Positions 30,873 through 41,437 of a stretch of 64,000 nucleotides of DNA are shown in pieces. The first letter of the stretch is position 1. Each line of letters opens with the position of its first letter. The stretch comes from Lutibacter sp. (GTDB lineage Bacteria > Bacteroidota > Bacteroidia > Flavobacteriales > Flavobacteriaceae), in NCBI RefSeq assembly GCF_016342705.1, contig NZ_JAEINV010000001.1:248001-312000 (forward strand). Direction: 5' to 3'. Position numbers and translations under genes: made by a program. The notes under the pieces were generated by a model. The model worked only from the letters and a program-made list of their open reading frames with translations, ran no database searches and had not been told where the DNA came from.

Positions 30873-31388
30873 TTAATTTTTAATTCCTTGAAAATGAAAA
30901 TCTCCAGTTTCCATTTTAAAAATATAGTCAAAAGAATGATTTTTCATATTAAAGCCACCAAAATGTTCATCAGTGTTTTGGTGTTCATTGTTTAAATGTT
31001 GCATCCACGCTGAACCAGTATTTTGCATATTTCCATTCATATTAGATTGACCCATCATGTGACCATACATAGTTGAGAAATCAGTACCAGTTAAACATGT
31101 ATTTATCATGTCTCCATCTTCAAATAAATTTAACATAATTGTGATGTCAAAATTATCATTATAACAATGAACTTCAATTTTATCACCCACCATAGTTACT
31201 ACAGCTGTTGCAGCACTGTTGGATTTTGAGCTTGTTATTTTTCCAGCTACATCATTTGTTAAAGTTCCTTCATAGATACCAACAACATCATTGGAAACTA
31301 CATCATCATTTTTAGCACATCCTGAGAATAATATGGTTAGTAATAAAACTAAAATACCGGCTAATTGTTTATTTTTAATTGTTTTCAT
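30873..31388 (-). CDS. Hypothetical lipoprotein
   Basis: Lipobox 'ILFSGCAKN'; beginning of the minus-strand metal island. Confidence 0.6.
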   Translation of the reverse strand: MKTIKNKQLAGILVLLLTILFSGCAKNDDVVSNDVVGIYEGTLTNDVAGKITSSKSNSAATAVVTMVGDKIEVHCYNDNFDITIMLNLFEDGDMINTCLTGTDFSTMYGHMMGQSNMNGNMQNTGSAWMQHLNNEHQNTDEHFGGFNMKNHSFDYIFKMETGDFHFQGIKN

Positions 31389-31497
31389 ATTTCACTTATT
31401 TTAAATAATTGAATTTTAAATCTTACTAAATTTTTAATTATCGAAACAGGACCAAAACTTATTACTAATGCAACAATAATTAAAGCTATTATTCAGT

Positions 31498-31872
31498 TTA
31501 ATTATGATTGTGACCTTCATGAGATGCACCTTTCTCCATATGCTCTTTTTTCATTTCCATTTTTTTCTCAGTAAGTTTCATGCCGCATTTTGAGCATTTT
31601 CCTTTTTTACCACTCACAACTTCTGGATGCATAGTACATGTGTAAACTGTCTTTACCTCCAGTTTTTTAAGATCCATTTTGCATTTTGGACAATTCCCCG
31701 GTTTTTCATATTTTTTTTCACCCTCGCATTTCATCGGACAAGCATACATATCCTTTTGTTCAACTTTTGCTGCTTCTTTTTTCATTTTTGATTGCTTCAT
31801 TTCTTGAGCATTCATGGTTGATACTGCTAATAATGCAATTACTAAAACAGTTACTAATTTTTGTGTTTTCAT
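31498..31872 (-). CDS. Periplasmic protein with two heavy-metal-binding-domain repeats
   Basis: 'YACPMKCEGEKKYEKPGNCPKCKMDL' and 'YTCTMHPEVVSGKKGKCSKCGMKL'; His-rich tail 'HEGHNHN'. Confidence 0.85.
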   Translation of the reverse strand: MKTQKLVTVLVIALLAVSTMNAQEMKQSKMKKEAAKVEQKDMYACPMKCEGEKKYEKPGNCPKCKMDLKKLEVKTVYTCTMHPEVVSGKKGKCSKCGMKLTEKKMEMKKEHMEKGASHEGHNHN

Positions 31873-31892
31873 TTTCTATTGTTTTAAATTAA

Positions 31893-33677
31893 TTATTCTA
31901 TAATTTTTTGAACGGTTCCGCAACTTAACATAGAGGCGCCAAAATATGGGTTCATAATTTTTTCATTGGAGCTCAACCAAATGGCTCCTTTATCACTATT
32001 TGCCATGGGACAAAATTGCTGATACACTTTTTTATTGATACCAAATATCTCAACACTCTTTGAAATACTTTTTGACAAGTTGATAAAGCCAATTCTTTGA
32101 GTCTCTATTTCTGATGTTGACGAAATTATTTTTGACGAATTTGAAATTTCTTTTGTAATTGCCATCCAATGAGTATGTGCTTCTTTAGTAGTCAATAAAT
32201 TCATGTCAACCTTACTAATTAATTTCAGTAATTCACTTGCCAATTTTTGTGCCTTTGTGGCGTTATCATTTACTAAGGCTTCTTTTACCGCAAGATATGT
32301 ATCAAAAACAGTATTTAATTGCTGTTGAAACTCTTTTGAAACTGAAATTCTAGCATTCATTTTTGAATGACCTTCTTCTTTTTCCATCGCGGAACTTTCT
32401 GTTGATTCAGTATTATTGTGACCTATATGTCCAGTCATTGCTTTTCCTCCGTCAGTATTCATCATACTTGGTTTCCCTGCTAATTGTGACGCTGCATCTA
32501 CAGTAAATGTGCCATTTACCACAATTTCTTCTCCGTTTTCTAAGCCGTCTTTTATACTATAAGAATCCCCTAAGGAGGTTCCTAAAGTTACTTCACGCAA
32601 TGTAAAAATTGTTGAATTTTTATTTTTAATATATACAATAGAACGTTCACCTGTCCACATAATTGCAGATTTTGGAATTACAATTTCTTGTGAAGCTGTT
32701 TTACTCAAGTGATCTTTAATAATCCCCGAGGCAAACATTTCAGGCTTTAACTTATTTCCAACATTTTTAACTTCAACACGGGCGGTTGCTACTCTTGTTT
32801 GTGCATGAATCATAGGATCTATAAAAGAAATGGTTCCTTCAAATGTTTCACCCGGAAATGATTGAAGGGTATATGAAACTTTATCACCTACTTTAACCCA
32901 AATCATGTCGCTTTCATATACATCAAAAAGAATCCAAACAGATGTTAAATCTGCTATTTCATACAATGGCATTCCTCTATTTACATAATCGCCTAACGCC
33001 ACTTTTTTTGCAGTTACTATTCCTGAAACATCGGCTGTTATTGGAAATTTTTGAATAGCTTTCCCTGAGCTCACTATTTTTGAAATGGTATTGTCACTAA
33101 TTTTCCAATTCCGTAATTTTTGTTTTGCAGCCGCAAATAAGTCGGGTTGTGCACTTTTAATTGCATTTGCTTGTAATAATTCCTCTTGAGCTGTTACCAA
33201 TTCAGGTGAATATACCATGGCCAAAGTTTGACCTCTATTTACCTTATCACCCGTAAAATTAATAGTCAATTGTTCAATTCTACCTGGAATATGAGTAGTT
33301 TGAGCATATAATTTTCGCTCATCAATCTGAACTTTTCCATTTAAACGAATTTCTTTATTCGTGTTTTTAGTTCCAACAACCATTGTTTGAATATTGGCTA
33401 ACTTCATAGCATTCTCTGTCATTTCAATGGAGTTCATATCTGTTGACTGATTTTCTAGCGGAATTAAATCCATCCCGCAAAGCGGACATTTTCCTGCTTC
33501 TGATTGTTTAATTTGTGGATGCATAGAGCAAGTCCAAATGGTGTTTTCAGCTTGTTCAGCAGAATGGTCGTGGATTTCTTCTGAAGTGTTATTTCCTCCA
33601 AAAAGTATCCATCCTAACAACAATCCTATCAATAGAATTCCTGTTGCTTTTAGTATGTTTTTAGTATTTGTTGTCAT
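31893..33677 (-). CDS. cusB: RND efflux periplasmic adaptor, CusB-type, with heavy-metal-binding domain
   Basis: 'IWTCSMHPQIKQSEAGKCPLCGMDLIPL' N-domain plus membrane-fusion-protein core 'YSPELVTAQEELLQA'. Confidence 0.85.
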   Translation of the reverse strand: MTTNTKNILKATGILLIGLLLGWILFGGNNTSEEIHDHSAEQAENTIWTCSMHPQIKQSEAGKCPLCGMDLIPLENQSTDMNSIEMTENAMKLANIQTMVVGTKNTNKEIRLNGKVQIDERKLYAQTTHIPGRIEQLTINFTGDKVNRGQTLAMVYSPELVTAQEELLQANAIKSAQPDLFAAAKQKLRNWKISDNTISKIVSSGKAIQKFPITADVSGIVTAKKVALGDYVNRGMPLYEIADLTSVWILFDVYESDMIWVKVGDKVSYTLQSFPGETFEGTISFIDPMIHAQTRVATARVEVKNVGNKLKPEMFASGIIKDHLSKTASQEIVIPKSAIMWTGERSIVYIKNKNSTIFTLREVTLGTSLGDSYSIKDGLENGEEIVVNGTFTVDAASQLAGKPSMMNTDGGKAMTGHIGHNNTESTESSAMEKEEGHSKMNARISVSKEFQQQLNTVFDTYLAVKEALVNDNATKAQKLASELLKLISKVDMNLLTTKEAHTHWMAITKEISNSSKIISSTSEIETQRIGFINLSKSISKSVEIFGINKKVYQQFCPMANSDKGAIWLSSNEKIMNPYFGASMLSCGTVQKIIE

Positions 33678-33679
33678 AA

Positions 33680-34936
33680 TTAATTATCTTTTGAAAGTAA
33701 ATACTCCAGTTGCGCTTGTGCTGTAAATTGATTTTTATTTGCTGTAATTACAGCTGTTTTTAACATCAATAAATCTTGGTTCATCATTAAAACTTCTTCA
33801 AAATTGCTACCTGAATTACTGTAGGAGGCAAGTAATAATTTAATGGCTTGCTGGGTAGCTTCAATTTGCTTTAAGTACAATTGGTTTAATTTTTTAGCTT
33901 TTTGCACATTAAACAGTGTTATACTATAAGTAGTTCTTAACTTATTTTGAAGTGCTTCTTTTTCAAATTCAGTTCCTTTTATCATCAACTCAACTTCCTT
34001 TTGTGCTGCTTTGTATTTTTTTCTAAAAATTGGCAATGTTACTGTTAGCATAGGCATAATAGCATCTTGTCCGTTCATTTCTAAATCAGGCACATCTCTT
34101 TTTGAAATAATAGAATAATCCAACCCTATTCCTATCATTGGTAATCCTTCTTTTTTTTCTATTAGTTTTTGTGCTTCAAACGCTTGCTCTTTTTTGGCTA
34201 GAATAACTATTTTAGGGTTTGAATCAAATAAATCATTCGTATATTCTTGCATTGATTCATTATTTAAAGGCAATGAATCTAAACTATTTATCGGTTCATT
34301 TAATTCCACATTTAACATGCTATTAAACCCTATTTGAAGCGGTTTGTATTGCTCCTTTAAAAGATCAATATTAGTGCTACTTTCATTTCTTTTAATATCA
34401 ATTCTCACAACATCTACCATTGCTCCATTTCCATTTTGAAATTTACTTAAAGATAGAATTCTATAAGTATCTAATATTTGAAGGTTTTGTTCCTCCAGAA
34501 CAATCATTTGTTGAAGTTCATAAATTTCAGCATACATTTTTTTTACATTGAGCAGAACTTCATTTTTGGTATCAACATAATTCTGAAAAGCAGCTTCTGC
34601 TAATAAGTTGGCAACATTTTCTTTGGCAGCAAATGTTCCAAACCAAGGGAACATTTGCATAATACTGAAACGAGCTTCTTGCGCGCCAACTCTTGTTTCA
34701 ACCATTCTTCCAAAAGCACTCATTGTAAGCGTTGGGTCTGGCAACGATTTTACTTGAGGTGATTTTTGCATGGCAACTTCAAACTCAGTATATGCTGCTT
34801 TAATTTCTGGATTGTTTTTTGAAGCTATCAACAAATACTCCTCTAGGGTTTGACCATTTACATTCAATGAGAACAGTAAACCAATCACTATTAAATATCT
34901 CATATTTAATATTCTATATATTATTTTCGCTTTCAT
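33680..34936 (-). CDS. TolC-family outer membrane efflux protein
   Basis: Outer membrane efflux protein pattern 'NNPEIKAAYTEFEVA', 'KSLPDPTLTMSAFGR'; operon position between adaptor and pump. Confidence 0.85.
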   Translation of the reverse strand: MKAKIIYRILNMRYLIVIGLLFSLNVNGQTLEEYLLIASKNNPEIKAAYTEFEVAMQKSPQVKSLPDPTLTMSAFGRMVETRVGAQEARFSIMQMFPWFGTFAAKENVANLLAEAAFQNYVDTKNEVLLNVKKMYAEIYELQQMIVLEEQNLQILDTYRILSLSKFQNGNGAMVDVVRIDIKRNESSTNIDLLKEQYKPLQIGFNSMLNVELNEPINSLDSLPLNNESMQEYTNDLFDSNPKIVILAKKEQAFEAQKLIEKKEGLPMIGIGLDYSIISKRDVPDLEMNGQDAIMPMLTVTLPIFRKKYKAAQKEVELMIKGTEFEKEALQNKLRTTYSITLFNVQKAKKLNQLYLKQIEATQQAIKLLLASYSNSGSNFEEVLMMNQDLLMLKTAVITANKNQFTAQAQLEYLLSKDN

Positions 34937-37900
34937 TTGTTACTTTTTTTAATGATTGATTCTCTCCAATGCGCCTGAAGAATTGGAACAACAAAAATGG
35001 TCATGGTTTGAATAATCATTCCTCCAAATGTTGGAATTGCCATAGGCACCATAATATCTGATCCTTTTCCCGTGGAAGTCAAAACTGGTATTAAAGCTAT
35101 AATAGTTACAGCGGTTGTCATCATGGCAGGGCGAACACGTTTTTTACCAGCATCTACTACGGCATTTCTAACTTCTTCTACACTTTGCGGATTTCTTTCT
35201 TCAAAAACCTGATGAATATAAGTTCCCATTAATACACCATCATCTGTTGCAATTCCAAAGAGAGCTATAAACCCAACCCAAACTGCCACGCTTAAATTAA
35301 TGGTATGCATTTGAAACAAATCGCGCATATTTACGCCTGAAATACTGAAGTTCATAAACCAATCTTGTCCCCAAAGCCAAATCATAATAAATCCACCGGC
35401 AAAAGCTACAAATACGCCTGAAAAGTGAATTGCCGAAGCTGTTACGGTTTTAAACTGAAAAAATAAGAGCAAGAAAATAATACCCAAGCATATAGGTATT
35501 ACAATTGACAAACGTTTTACGGCTCTCACTTGATTTTCAAAATTTCCAGAAAATTTATAATTTATATGAGCAGGGACTATTAATTCTCCAGAAGCTATTT
35601 TAGCGTCAATAATTTGTTGAGCATCCTCCACCACATCAACTTCAGCAAAACCTTCTTTTTTATCAAACAACACGTAGCCAACTAAAAAAGTATCCTCACT
35701 TTTTATCATTTGCGGTCCTTGAACATATTCTATTGAAACCAATTCACCCAAAGGAACTTGTGCCATTGTTGGAGTAGGAATCAGTATTTTCTTTAACTTT
35801 TCAGGATCATCACGTAATTCTCTAGGGTAACGAACGCGTACATTGTAGCGCTCTCTTCCTTCAACAGTTGTGGTTATTGGCATTCCTCCCACAGCTGTTT
35901 CAATGGCTTGTTGCGTTTGTTCAATACTTAAGCCATAACGTGCAATTTTAGCTCTATCAATGTTAATATTTAAATAAGGCTTTCCTACAATTCTATCTGC
36001 AAAAACAGCTTCGGATTTTACAGAAGGCACTGTCTTTAAAATGTTTTCAAGTTCAATTCCAAACTGTTGAATAGTTGTTAAATCTGGGCCATACACTTTA
36101 ATTCCCATAGGAGCTCTCATTCCTGTTTGCAACATTACCAAACGCGTTTCAATGGGCTGTAATTTAGGTGCTGAGGTGATTCCTGGAAAATTTGTAACCT
36201 TTACTATTTCTTTCCAAATATCATTTGGTGATTGAATTTCCTTTCGCCAATTTCTAAAAATTTCACCATCTTCATCTGCAATTAATTGCGTTGCTGAAAT
36301 TCTTTTTAAAATGGCATTTTCATTTGAAATAGTATCTCCTGTTGTTAAAATGAAACCATTATTTTCATCAACTTTAAAGGTTTCTTTATGTCCTTTTTCA
36401 TTTAAAATATATTCTGATTTGTAATTAATTACATTTTCATACATTGAAATGGGTGCTGGGTCTAACGCTGTTTCTGCTCTGCCTAGCTTTCCAACCACCA
36501 CCTCAACCTCAGGAATTGTGGCAACGGCCATATCTAGTAATTGAACTGTTTTGGTAGTTTCTTCAATCCCTGCATGTGGCATTGAAGTTGGCATTAACAA
36601 AAAGCTACCTTCGTTTAGTGAAGGCATAAACTCTTTCCCTATGCCGGGAAATTTATGATCTAGATAGGAATATACACCTGTACTTCTAATATTAACACCT
36701 ACTTTATCTAATCCTTTGGCCGTAAATCCAAAAATAGAATTAAATCCCATCCAAATAAATAAACCAAAAAGAATGGTGAACAACGGTAACAATAAAAATT
36801 TACCCTTATTATTTAAGCACCACCATAAAATTGTTTCATAATAGTAAATAACTGCTATTATAAAGGATAGCACTGAAATTATAATTAAAGCAACCATTAG
36901 GTAATTTGAAAACAAACTATTTTGGTGACCTAATGGATTCCAAGAGGTTGTTAATATATAGGTTGTAAATAGCAATGCTATTCCTATGGTTATTGTATTT
37001 GAATGTTTTTTTAAATAGGTTGGGTATCTATTTTCTAAAATGTTTTTCAGACCAATTAAAGTTAAAGCTACTGGTATTATGGTTGAAAACGCAAATGCCA
37101 AAACAATTCCGGCAATTATTAAGAATCCATTCCAATAGGTACTAAATTTTTGTTTAGAAAAATTAAATCCAAAAATTAAATACGCCAATGTTGGTAAAAA
37201 CATGATGCCAATTAAAAACGATGCTCCTAAAGCAAATGTTTTTGTAAAAGCTAAAGGTCTAAATAGTTTTCCTTCGGCATGTTCCATAAAAAATACAGGT
37301 AAAAAACTGACCACTGTAGTTGCTATGGCAACCGTAATGGCTGGTGCAATTTCAACGGTAGCATCATATATTACGGAGATTAGTTCTTTTCCTTTTTTAC
37401 CGATATTTTCAGGCATTTCAAAATATCGAATGTTATTTTCAACAAAAACAATTCCCACATCAACCATTACACCAATGGCAATGGCTATACCTGACAGCGC
37501 CACCACATTGGCATCAACACCTGCATAACGCATAATTATAAAAGTCATAATTACGGCCAGCGGTAATAAACTTGCTATTATAAAGGAGGCTCTTAAATTA
37601 AACAACAAAATAATAACAACAATAATACTGATGATGATTTCTTCTGAAAGGGCACTTTCTAAAGTGCCAATGGTTTCTTGGATAAGTGCCGTTCTATCGT
37701 AAAAAGGAACAATAGTTAGTTGGCTAATTGTACCATCTGCCAGCGTTTTTTTAGGCAATCCTGTTGAAATTTCATTGATTTTAGCTTTTACATTATCAAT
37801 CACTTCTAACGGATTAGAACCGTAACGTGCAATAACAGCACCTCCAACAACTTCTGCACCTTCTTTATCTAAAACGCCTCTTCTGGGTGCAGCTCCTACA

Positions 37901-38748
37901 CTTACAAAGGCAACATCTTTTATTAATATGGGTGTATTTTCATTAACTGTAACTACTGCATTTTCAATATCTTCTAGCGATTTTATGTAGCCCAATCCGC
38001 GAACCATATATTCCGCCTTATTAATTTCAATAGTATTGGCACCAATATCTCTATTGCTATTTTTTACGGCCATCATTACCATATCAAAACCAATTCCGTA
38101 GGTTTTTAAAGCATCTGGATTTACATCTACCTGGTATTCTTGCACTTGGCCGCCAATAGATGCAACTTCTGAAACTCCATGGGCAGCATTTAAACCATAT
38201 TTTACATAAAAATCTTGAACTGTACGAAGTTCATGTAAATCCCAGCCGCCAGTAACATTTCCTTTGGAATCTCTTCCTTCTAAGGTGTACCAAAAAACTT
38301 GTCCTAAGCCAGTAGCGTCAGGTCCAAGCATTGGTTTGGCATCGGTTGGTAACAAGCCACTAGGTAAAGAATTTAATTTTTCTAAGATTCTGCTTCTACT
38401 CCAATAAAATTCCACATTTTCATCAAAAATGATGTAAATACTTGAAAAACCAAACATGGAGGTACTTCTAATAGTTTTTACTCCTGGTATTCCTACTAAA
38501 GAAGTGGTTAGCGGGTACGTAATTTGATCCTCAATATCTTGAGGTGATTTACCTGGCCAATCGGTAAATACAATTTGTTGATTTTCACCAATATCAGGTA
38601 TGGCATCTACAGGAACTGCATCTTTTGGTATAAAGCCTGTTTTCCAATTAAATGGAGCAGTAGACAATCCCCATCCTATAAAAACCAATAATAAAAGGAT
38701 GGTTACAAATCTATTTTCTAAAAAATAGCGTATTATTTTATTTAACAT
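34933..38748 (-). CDS. cusA: CusA/CzcA-type heavy-metal RND efflux pump
   Basis: 'DWPGKSPQDIEDQITYPL', 'GIAIAIGVMVDVGIVFVEN', 'GIATDDGVLMGTYIHQVF'; 1271 aa. Confidence 0.93.
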   Translation of the reverse strand: MLNKIIRYFLENRFVTILLLLVFIGWGLSTAPFNWKTGFIPKDAVPVDAIPDIGENQQIVFTDWPGKSPQDIEDQITYPLTTSLVGIPGVKTIRSTSMFGFSSIYIIFDENVEFYWSRSRILEKLNSLPSGLLPTDAKPMLGPDATGLGQVFWYTLEGRDSKGNVTGGWDLHELRTVQDFYVKYGLNAAHGVSEVASIGGQVQEYQVDVNPDALKTYGIGFDMVMMAVKNSNRDIGANTIEINKAEYMVRGLGYIKSLEDIENAVVTVNENTPILIKDVAFVSVGAAPRRGVLDKEGAEVVGGAVIARYGSNPLEVIDNVKAKINEISTGLPKKTLADGTISQLTIVPFYDRTALIQETIGTLESALSEEIIISIIVVIILLFNLRASFIIASLLPLAVIMTFIIMRYAGVDANVVALSGIAIAIGVMVDVGIVFVENNIRYFEMPENIGKKGKELISVIYDATVEIAPAITVAIATTVVSFLPVFFMEHAEGKLFRPLAFTKTFALGASFLIGIMFLPTLAYLIFGFNFSKQKFSTYWNGFLIIAGIVLAFAFSTIIPVALTLIGLKNILENRYPTYLKKHSNTITIGIALLFTTYILTTSWNPLGHQNSLFSNYLMVALIIISVLSFIIAVIYYYETILWWCLNNKGKFLLLPLFTILFGLFIWMGFNSIFGFTAKGLDKVGVNIRSTGVYSYLDHKFPGIGKEFMPSLNEGSFLLMPTSMPHAGIEETTKTVQLLDMAVATIPEVEVVVGKLGRAETALDPAPISMYENVINYKSEYILNEKGHKETFKVDENNGFILTTGDTISNENAILKRISATQLIADEDGEIFRNWRKEIQSPNDIWKEIVKVTNFPGITSAPKLQPIETRLVMLQTGMRAPMGIKVYGPDLTTIQQFGIELENILKTVPSVKSEAVFADRIVGKPYLNINIDRAKIARYGLSIEQTQQAIETAVGGMPITTTVEGRERYNVRVRYPRELRDDPEKLKKILIPTPTMAQVPLGELVSIEYVQGPQMIKSEDTFLVGYVLFDKKEGFAEVDVVEDAQQIIDAKIASGELIVPAHINYKFSGNFENQVRAVKRLSIVIPICLGIIFLLLFFQFKTVTASAIHFSGVFVAFAGGFIMIWLWGQDWFMNFSISGVNMRDLFQMHTINLSVAVWVGFIALFGIATDDGVLMGTYIHQVFEERNPQSVEEVRNAVVDAGKKRVRPAMMTTAVTIIALIPVLTSTGKGSDIMVPMAIPTFGGMIIQTMTIFVVPILQAHWRESIIKKSNK

Positions 38749-38859
38749 AAAAATGAAATTTAAACTTTAATGAATATTGAAACCTAAATAAATAGGTATG
38801 TAACTATTATTTTGATTCAAAAATCAAAACAATACCAATTCAACTCAAAAAGTTTAAAA

Positions 38860-39276
38860 TCAAATTCTGAAAACCTGATAAAGTACAGAAATGTCTTTAT
38901 CGACCAGAGGTGGAGAATACGCTGAAAAAGGAACATCCGTATTTTCGGTGCCTTCAAATAAATTTAAATAAGAATAGGTAAATGCAACCACAAACTCTTG
39001 CTGCGGAATAGAAAGACTTTGAAAATCTATTTTAAGATTTGATTGTCCTTCAATTTGTTTTACAATATCTGAACAACAATCTTTTTTTATGGAATTACAG
39101 TCACTATCAGCAGCTGCTGTTTCCATGGCCATTCCACAAGATTCGGCTTTAGAAAATAGCCCAACATCTACCAAGTGATCACCACAATAGTGTTCACTAA
39201 AGGAAAATGACATGGTGGAAAAAAGTACCACAATAGCCATTAAGATGGATGCTATTTTGCTAAATAATTGCTTCAT
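38860..39276 (-). CDS. Small Cys-rich exported protein (HYC_CC-type)
   Basis: Signal peptide; 'EHYCGDHLVDVGLFSKAESCGM', 'CNSIKKDCCSD'. Confidence 0.7.
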   Translation of the reverse strand: MKQLFSKIASILMAIVVLFSTMSFSFSEHYCGDHLVDVGLFSKAESCGMAMETAAADSDCNSIKKDCCSDIVKQIEGQSNLKIDFQSLSIPQQEFVVAFTYSYLNLFEGTENTDVPFSAYSPPLVDKDISVLYQVFRI

Positions 39277-39391
39277 AATGCTTTACAAAGTTAAATAAAA
39301 TAATTTATTGTATATTAAAATGGTGTTAAATGTTTGTTTGTTTTTAATTTCTTTATATTTAATTCATTGTAATTTATTAAAAATCCGTAAC

Positions 39392-39408
39392 TTACATATT
39401 GTATGTAA
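39392..39408. promoter_or_regulatory. 17-bp palindrome, candidate operator of the downstream HTH-like gene
   Basis: TTACATA-TTG-TATGTAA, 20 bp before ATG at 39428. Confidence 0.45.
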
Positions 39409-39427
39409 TGCTGGTAAATTTAAAGGT

Positions 39428-39697
39428 ATGTTATCAATTAATTTATTTGAAGTAGAAAGTAAAGTACACATAGCTAAAATTATTCGTGAAAAAATGGAAG
39501 CGAATGGAATTAAAAAGATTGAAATTATAAACGGAACTAATTTAAGTAAAACAGCAGTAAACGGAGTTTTAAGTGCTAATTCTCCGGAAAAGGAATATCA
39601 TTTTGGCACACTTTTGAAAGTGTTGGATTTTATGAAAATTAAAATTTTTGTTGGAAAAAATGAAGAAGTACAAACCAACGTATTATCACTTTTTTGA
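39428..39697 (+). CDS. Small HTH-like (XRE-type) DNA-binding protein
   Basis: Preferred start is the internal ATG at 39428 of ORF 39308-39697; 'IAKIIREKMEANGIKKIEIINGTNLSKTAVNGVLSA'. Confidence 0.5.
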   Translation: MLSINLFEVESKVHIAKIIREKMEANGIKKIEIINGTNLSKTAVNGVLSANSPEKEYHFGTLLKVLDFMKIKIFVGKNEEVQTNVLSLF

Positions 39698-39776
39698 AAT
39701 TTAGCAACAATTAAAATTTTCTCAATTCGTAAATTATTTTAAATAGCATATATTTGAAGGCCTATTTTTTTAAGTA

Positions 39777-40748
39777 ATGAAATTTTTTAAATTATTTGTA
39801 GTAACATTTTTTTTAGCACTTCCTTTTTTAAATGCTCAGGAAACGTTGCCTATTTATGCGGATTATTTATCAGACAATGTTTTTTTGGTACATCCATCAG
39901 CAGCAGGTATTGGAAATTGTGGTAAATTAAGACTTACTGCAAGAACACAATGGGCTGGAATAGAAGATGCGCCATCACTACAAACATTAAGCGCACATAC
40001 CAAAGTTGGAGAAAATATGGGGCTTGGTATTATTTTATTTAATGATAAAAATGGGTATCATTCACAACAAGGCGTGCAAGGAGCGTATGCGTATCATATA
40101 AATATGGGAAGTTATGATGAGGTAAATCAATTATCATTCGGACTTTCTTTTATGGTAGTAAACAATAATGTAGATGAAAGAAGTTTTACCATACCAGATC
40201 CTGTAATTTCACAAATTGTACAAAGCGAAAGTTACTTTAATGCAGATGTGAGTATGGCCTATCATAAAAGTGGTTTTTTCTCTTATGTAACAGCAAAAAA
40301 CATTTTATTAAGCGCGCGTAATTTGTATAACGACCGATATGAATCTTTAAATCTACGCCGATACCTATTTACCTTGGGTTATTATTATGGTAAAGATAAA
40401 AGTTTTCAATTAGAACCCTCTGTAATGGCGCAAGCTATAGAAAGAACAGGAGAGAAGTTTGTAGACTTTAATATAAAAGTTTATAAAGAAGTACAAGATG
40501 CTCAAATTTGGGCAGCTTTTTCATACAGAAAAGGATTTGATAATGCCAATACAGAAGAATTAAACTACCTAACACCCATTGTAGGTGTTAACTTTAATAA
40601 GTTTATGATTTCTTATACCTACACCAAACAATCTGGTGAAATTTTATTTGATGATGCTGGATATCATCAACTTTCATTAGGATTTAATTTTGGTTGCCGT
40701 TCACCAAGAAGAATTGGTGGCTGTCCAAATATCAATAGCTCTTTTTAA
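39777..40748 (+). CDS. PorP/SprF family type IX secretion membrane protein
   Basis: 'YADYLSDNVFLVHPSAAGIGNCGKLRLTARTQWAGIEDAP'. Confidence 0.85.
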   Translation: MKFFKLFVVTFFLALPFLNAQETLPIYADYLSDNVFLVHPSAAGIGNCGKLRLTARTQWAGIEDAPSLQTLSAHTKVGENMGLGIILFNDKNGYHSQQGVQGAYAYHINMGSYDEVNQLSFGLSFMVVNNNVDERSFTIPDPVISQIVQSESYFNADVSMAYHKSGFFSYVTAKNILLSARNLYNDRYESLNLRRYLFTLGYYYGKDKSFQLEPSVMAQAIERTGEKFVDFNIKVYKEVQDAQIWAAFSYRKGFDNANTEELNYLTPIVGVNFNKFMISYTYTKQSGEILFDDAGYHQLSLGFNFGCRSPRRIGGCPNINSSF

Positions 40749-40804
40749 TACACTTTAAAATTTATTTAAGTAATTTTACCACTTAAACGGAAGGTGTCAT
40801 TTTA

Positions 40805-41326
40805 TTGATAAAAAACATGATAATTAAAGAATTAAACGGAAATACGCCTCAATTTGGAGACGATTGTTTTATTGCAGAAAATGCAGTAATTGTAGGAGAA
40901 GTAAGTATGGGAAACCAATGTAGTATTTGGTATAATGCTGTTTTACGTGGTGATGTACATTATATAAAACTTGGAAACAAAGTAAATGTGCAAGATGGCG
41001 CAGTTATTCACGCAACCTATCAAAAACATCCAACAAATATTGGTAATAACGTATCCATAGGGCACAATGCATTAGTACATGGTTGTACTATTCACGACAA
41101 TGTTTTAATAGGTATGGGTGCTATTGTAATGGATGATTGTGTTGTTGAAAGTAACAGCATAATTGCGGCAGGCGCTGTGGTTACTAAAGGTACACATATT
41201 GGGTCAGGAACCATTTATGCCGGTGTTCCAGCAAAAAAAGTAAAAGATATTAGTCAAGAGTTAATTTCGGGCGAAATTGATAGAATTGCCAATAACTACA
41301 TTAAATACGCTAGTTGGTATAAATAA
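40805..41326 (+). CDS. Gamma-carbonic anhydrase/acetyltransferase-like hexapeptide protein
   Basis: Left-handed beta-helix repeats; 'SIWYNAVLRGDVHYIKLGNKVNVQDGAVIHAT'. Confidence 0.9.
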   Translation: MIKNMIIKELNGNTPQFGDDCFIAENAVIVGEVSMGNQCSIWYNAVLRGDVHYIKLGNKVNVQDGAVIHATYQKHPTNIGNNVSIGHNALVHGCTIHDNVLIGMGAIVMDDCVVESNSIIAAGAVVTKGTHIGSGTIYAGVPAKKVKDISQELISGEIDRIANNYIKYASWYK

Positions 41327-41330
41327 TAGT

Positions 41331-41426
41331 TGGGCGTTCCCTTTCAGGTCAGGCTATTGCAACTCGCTTTTTAAAGTTTAAAAAAACTTAAAAAGAGCTC
41401 AAACAATGGCGCTATCCTTAACGCAA
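41331..41426 (+). ncRNA. Structured intergenic element, possible small RNA
   Basis: tgggcgttccctttcaggtcaggc...ctttttaaagttt/aaaacttaaaaag stem...ggcgctatccttaacgc; outer gcgtt/aacgc pairing. Confidence 0.4.
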
Positions 41427-41437
41427 AAAATAAAATA

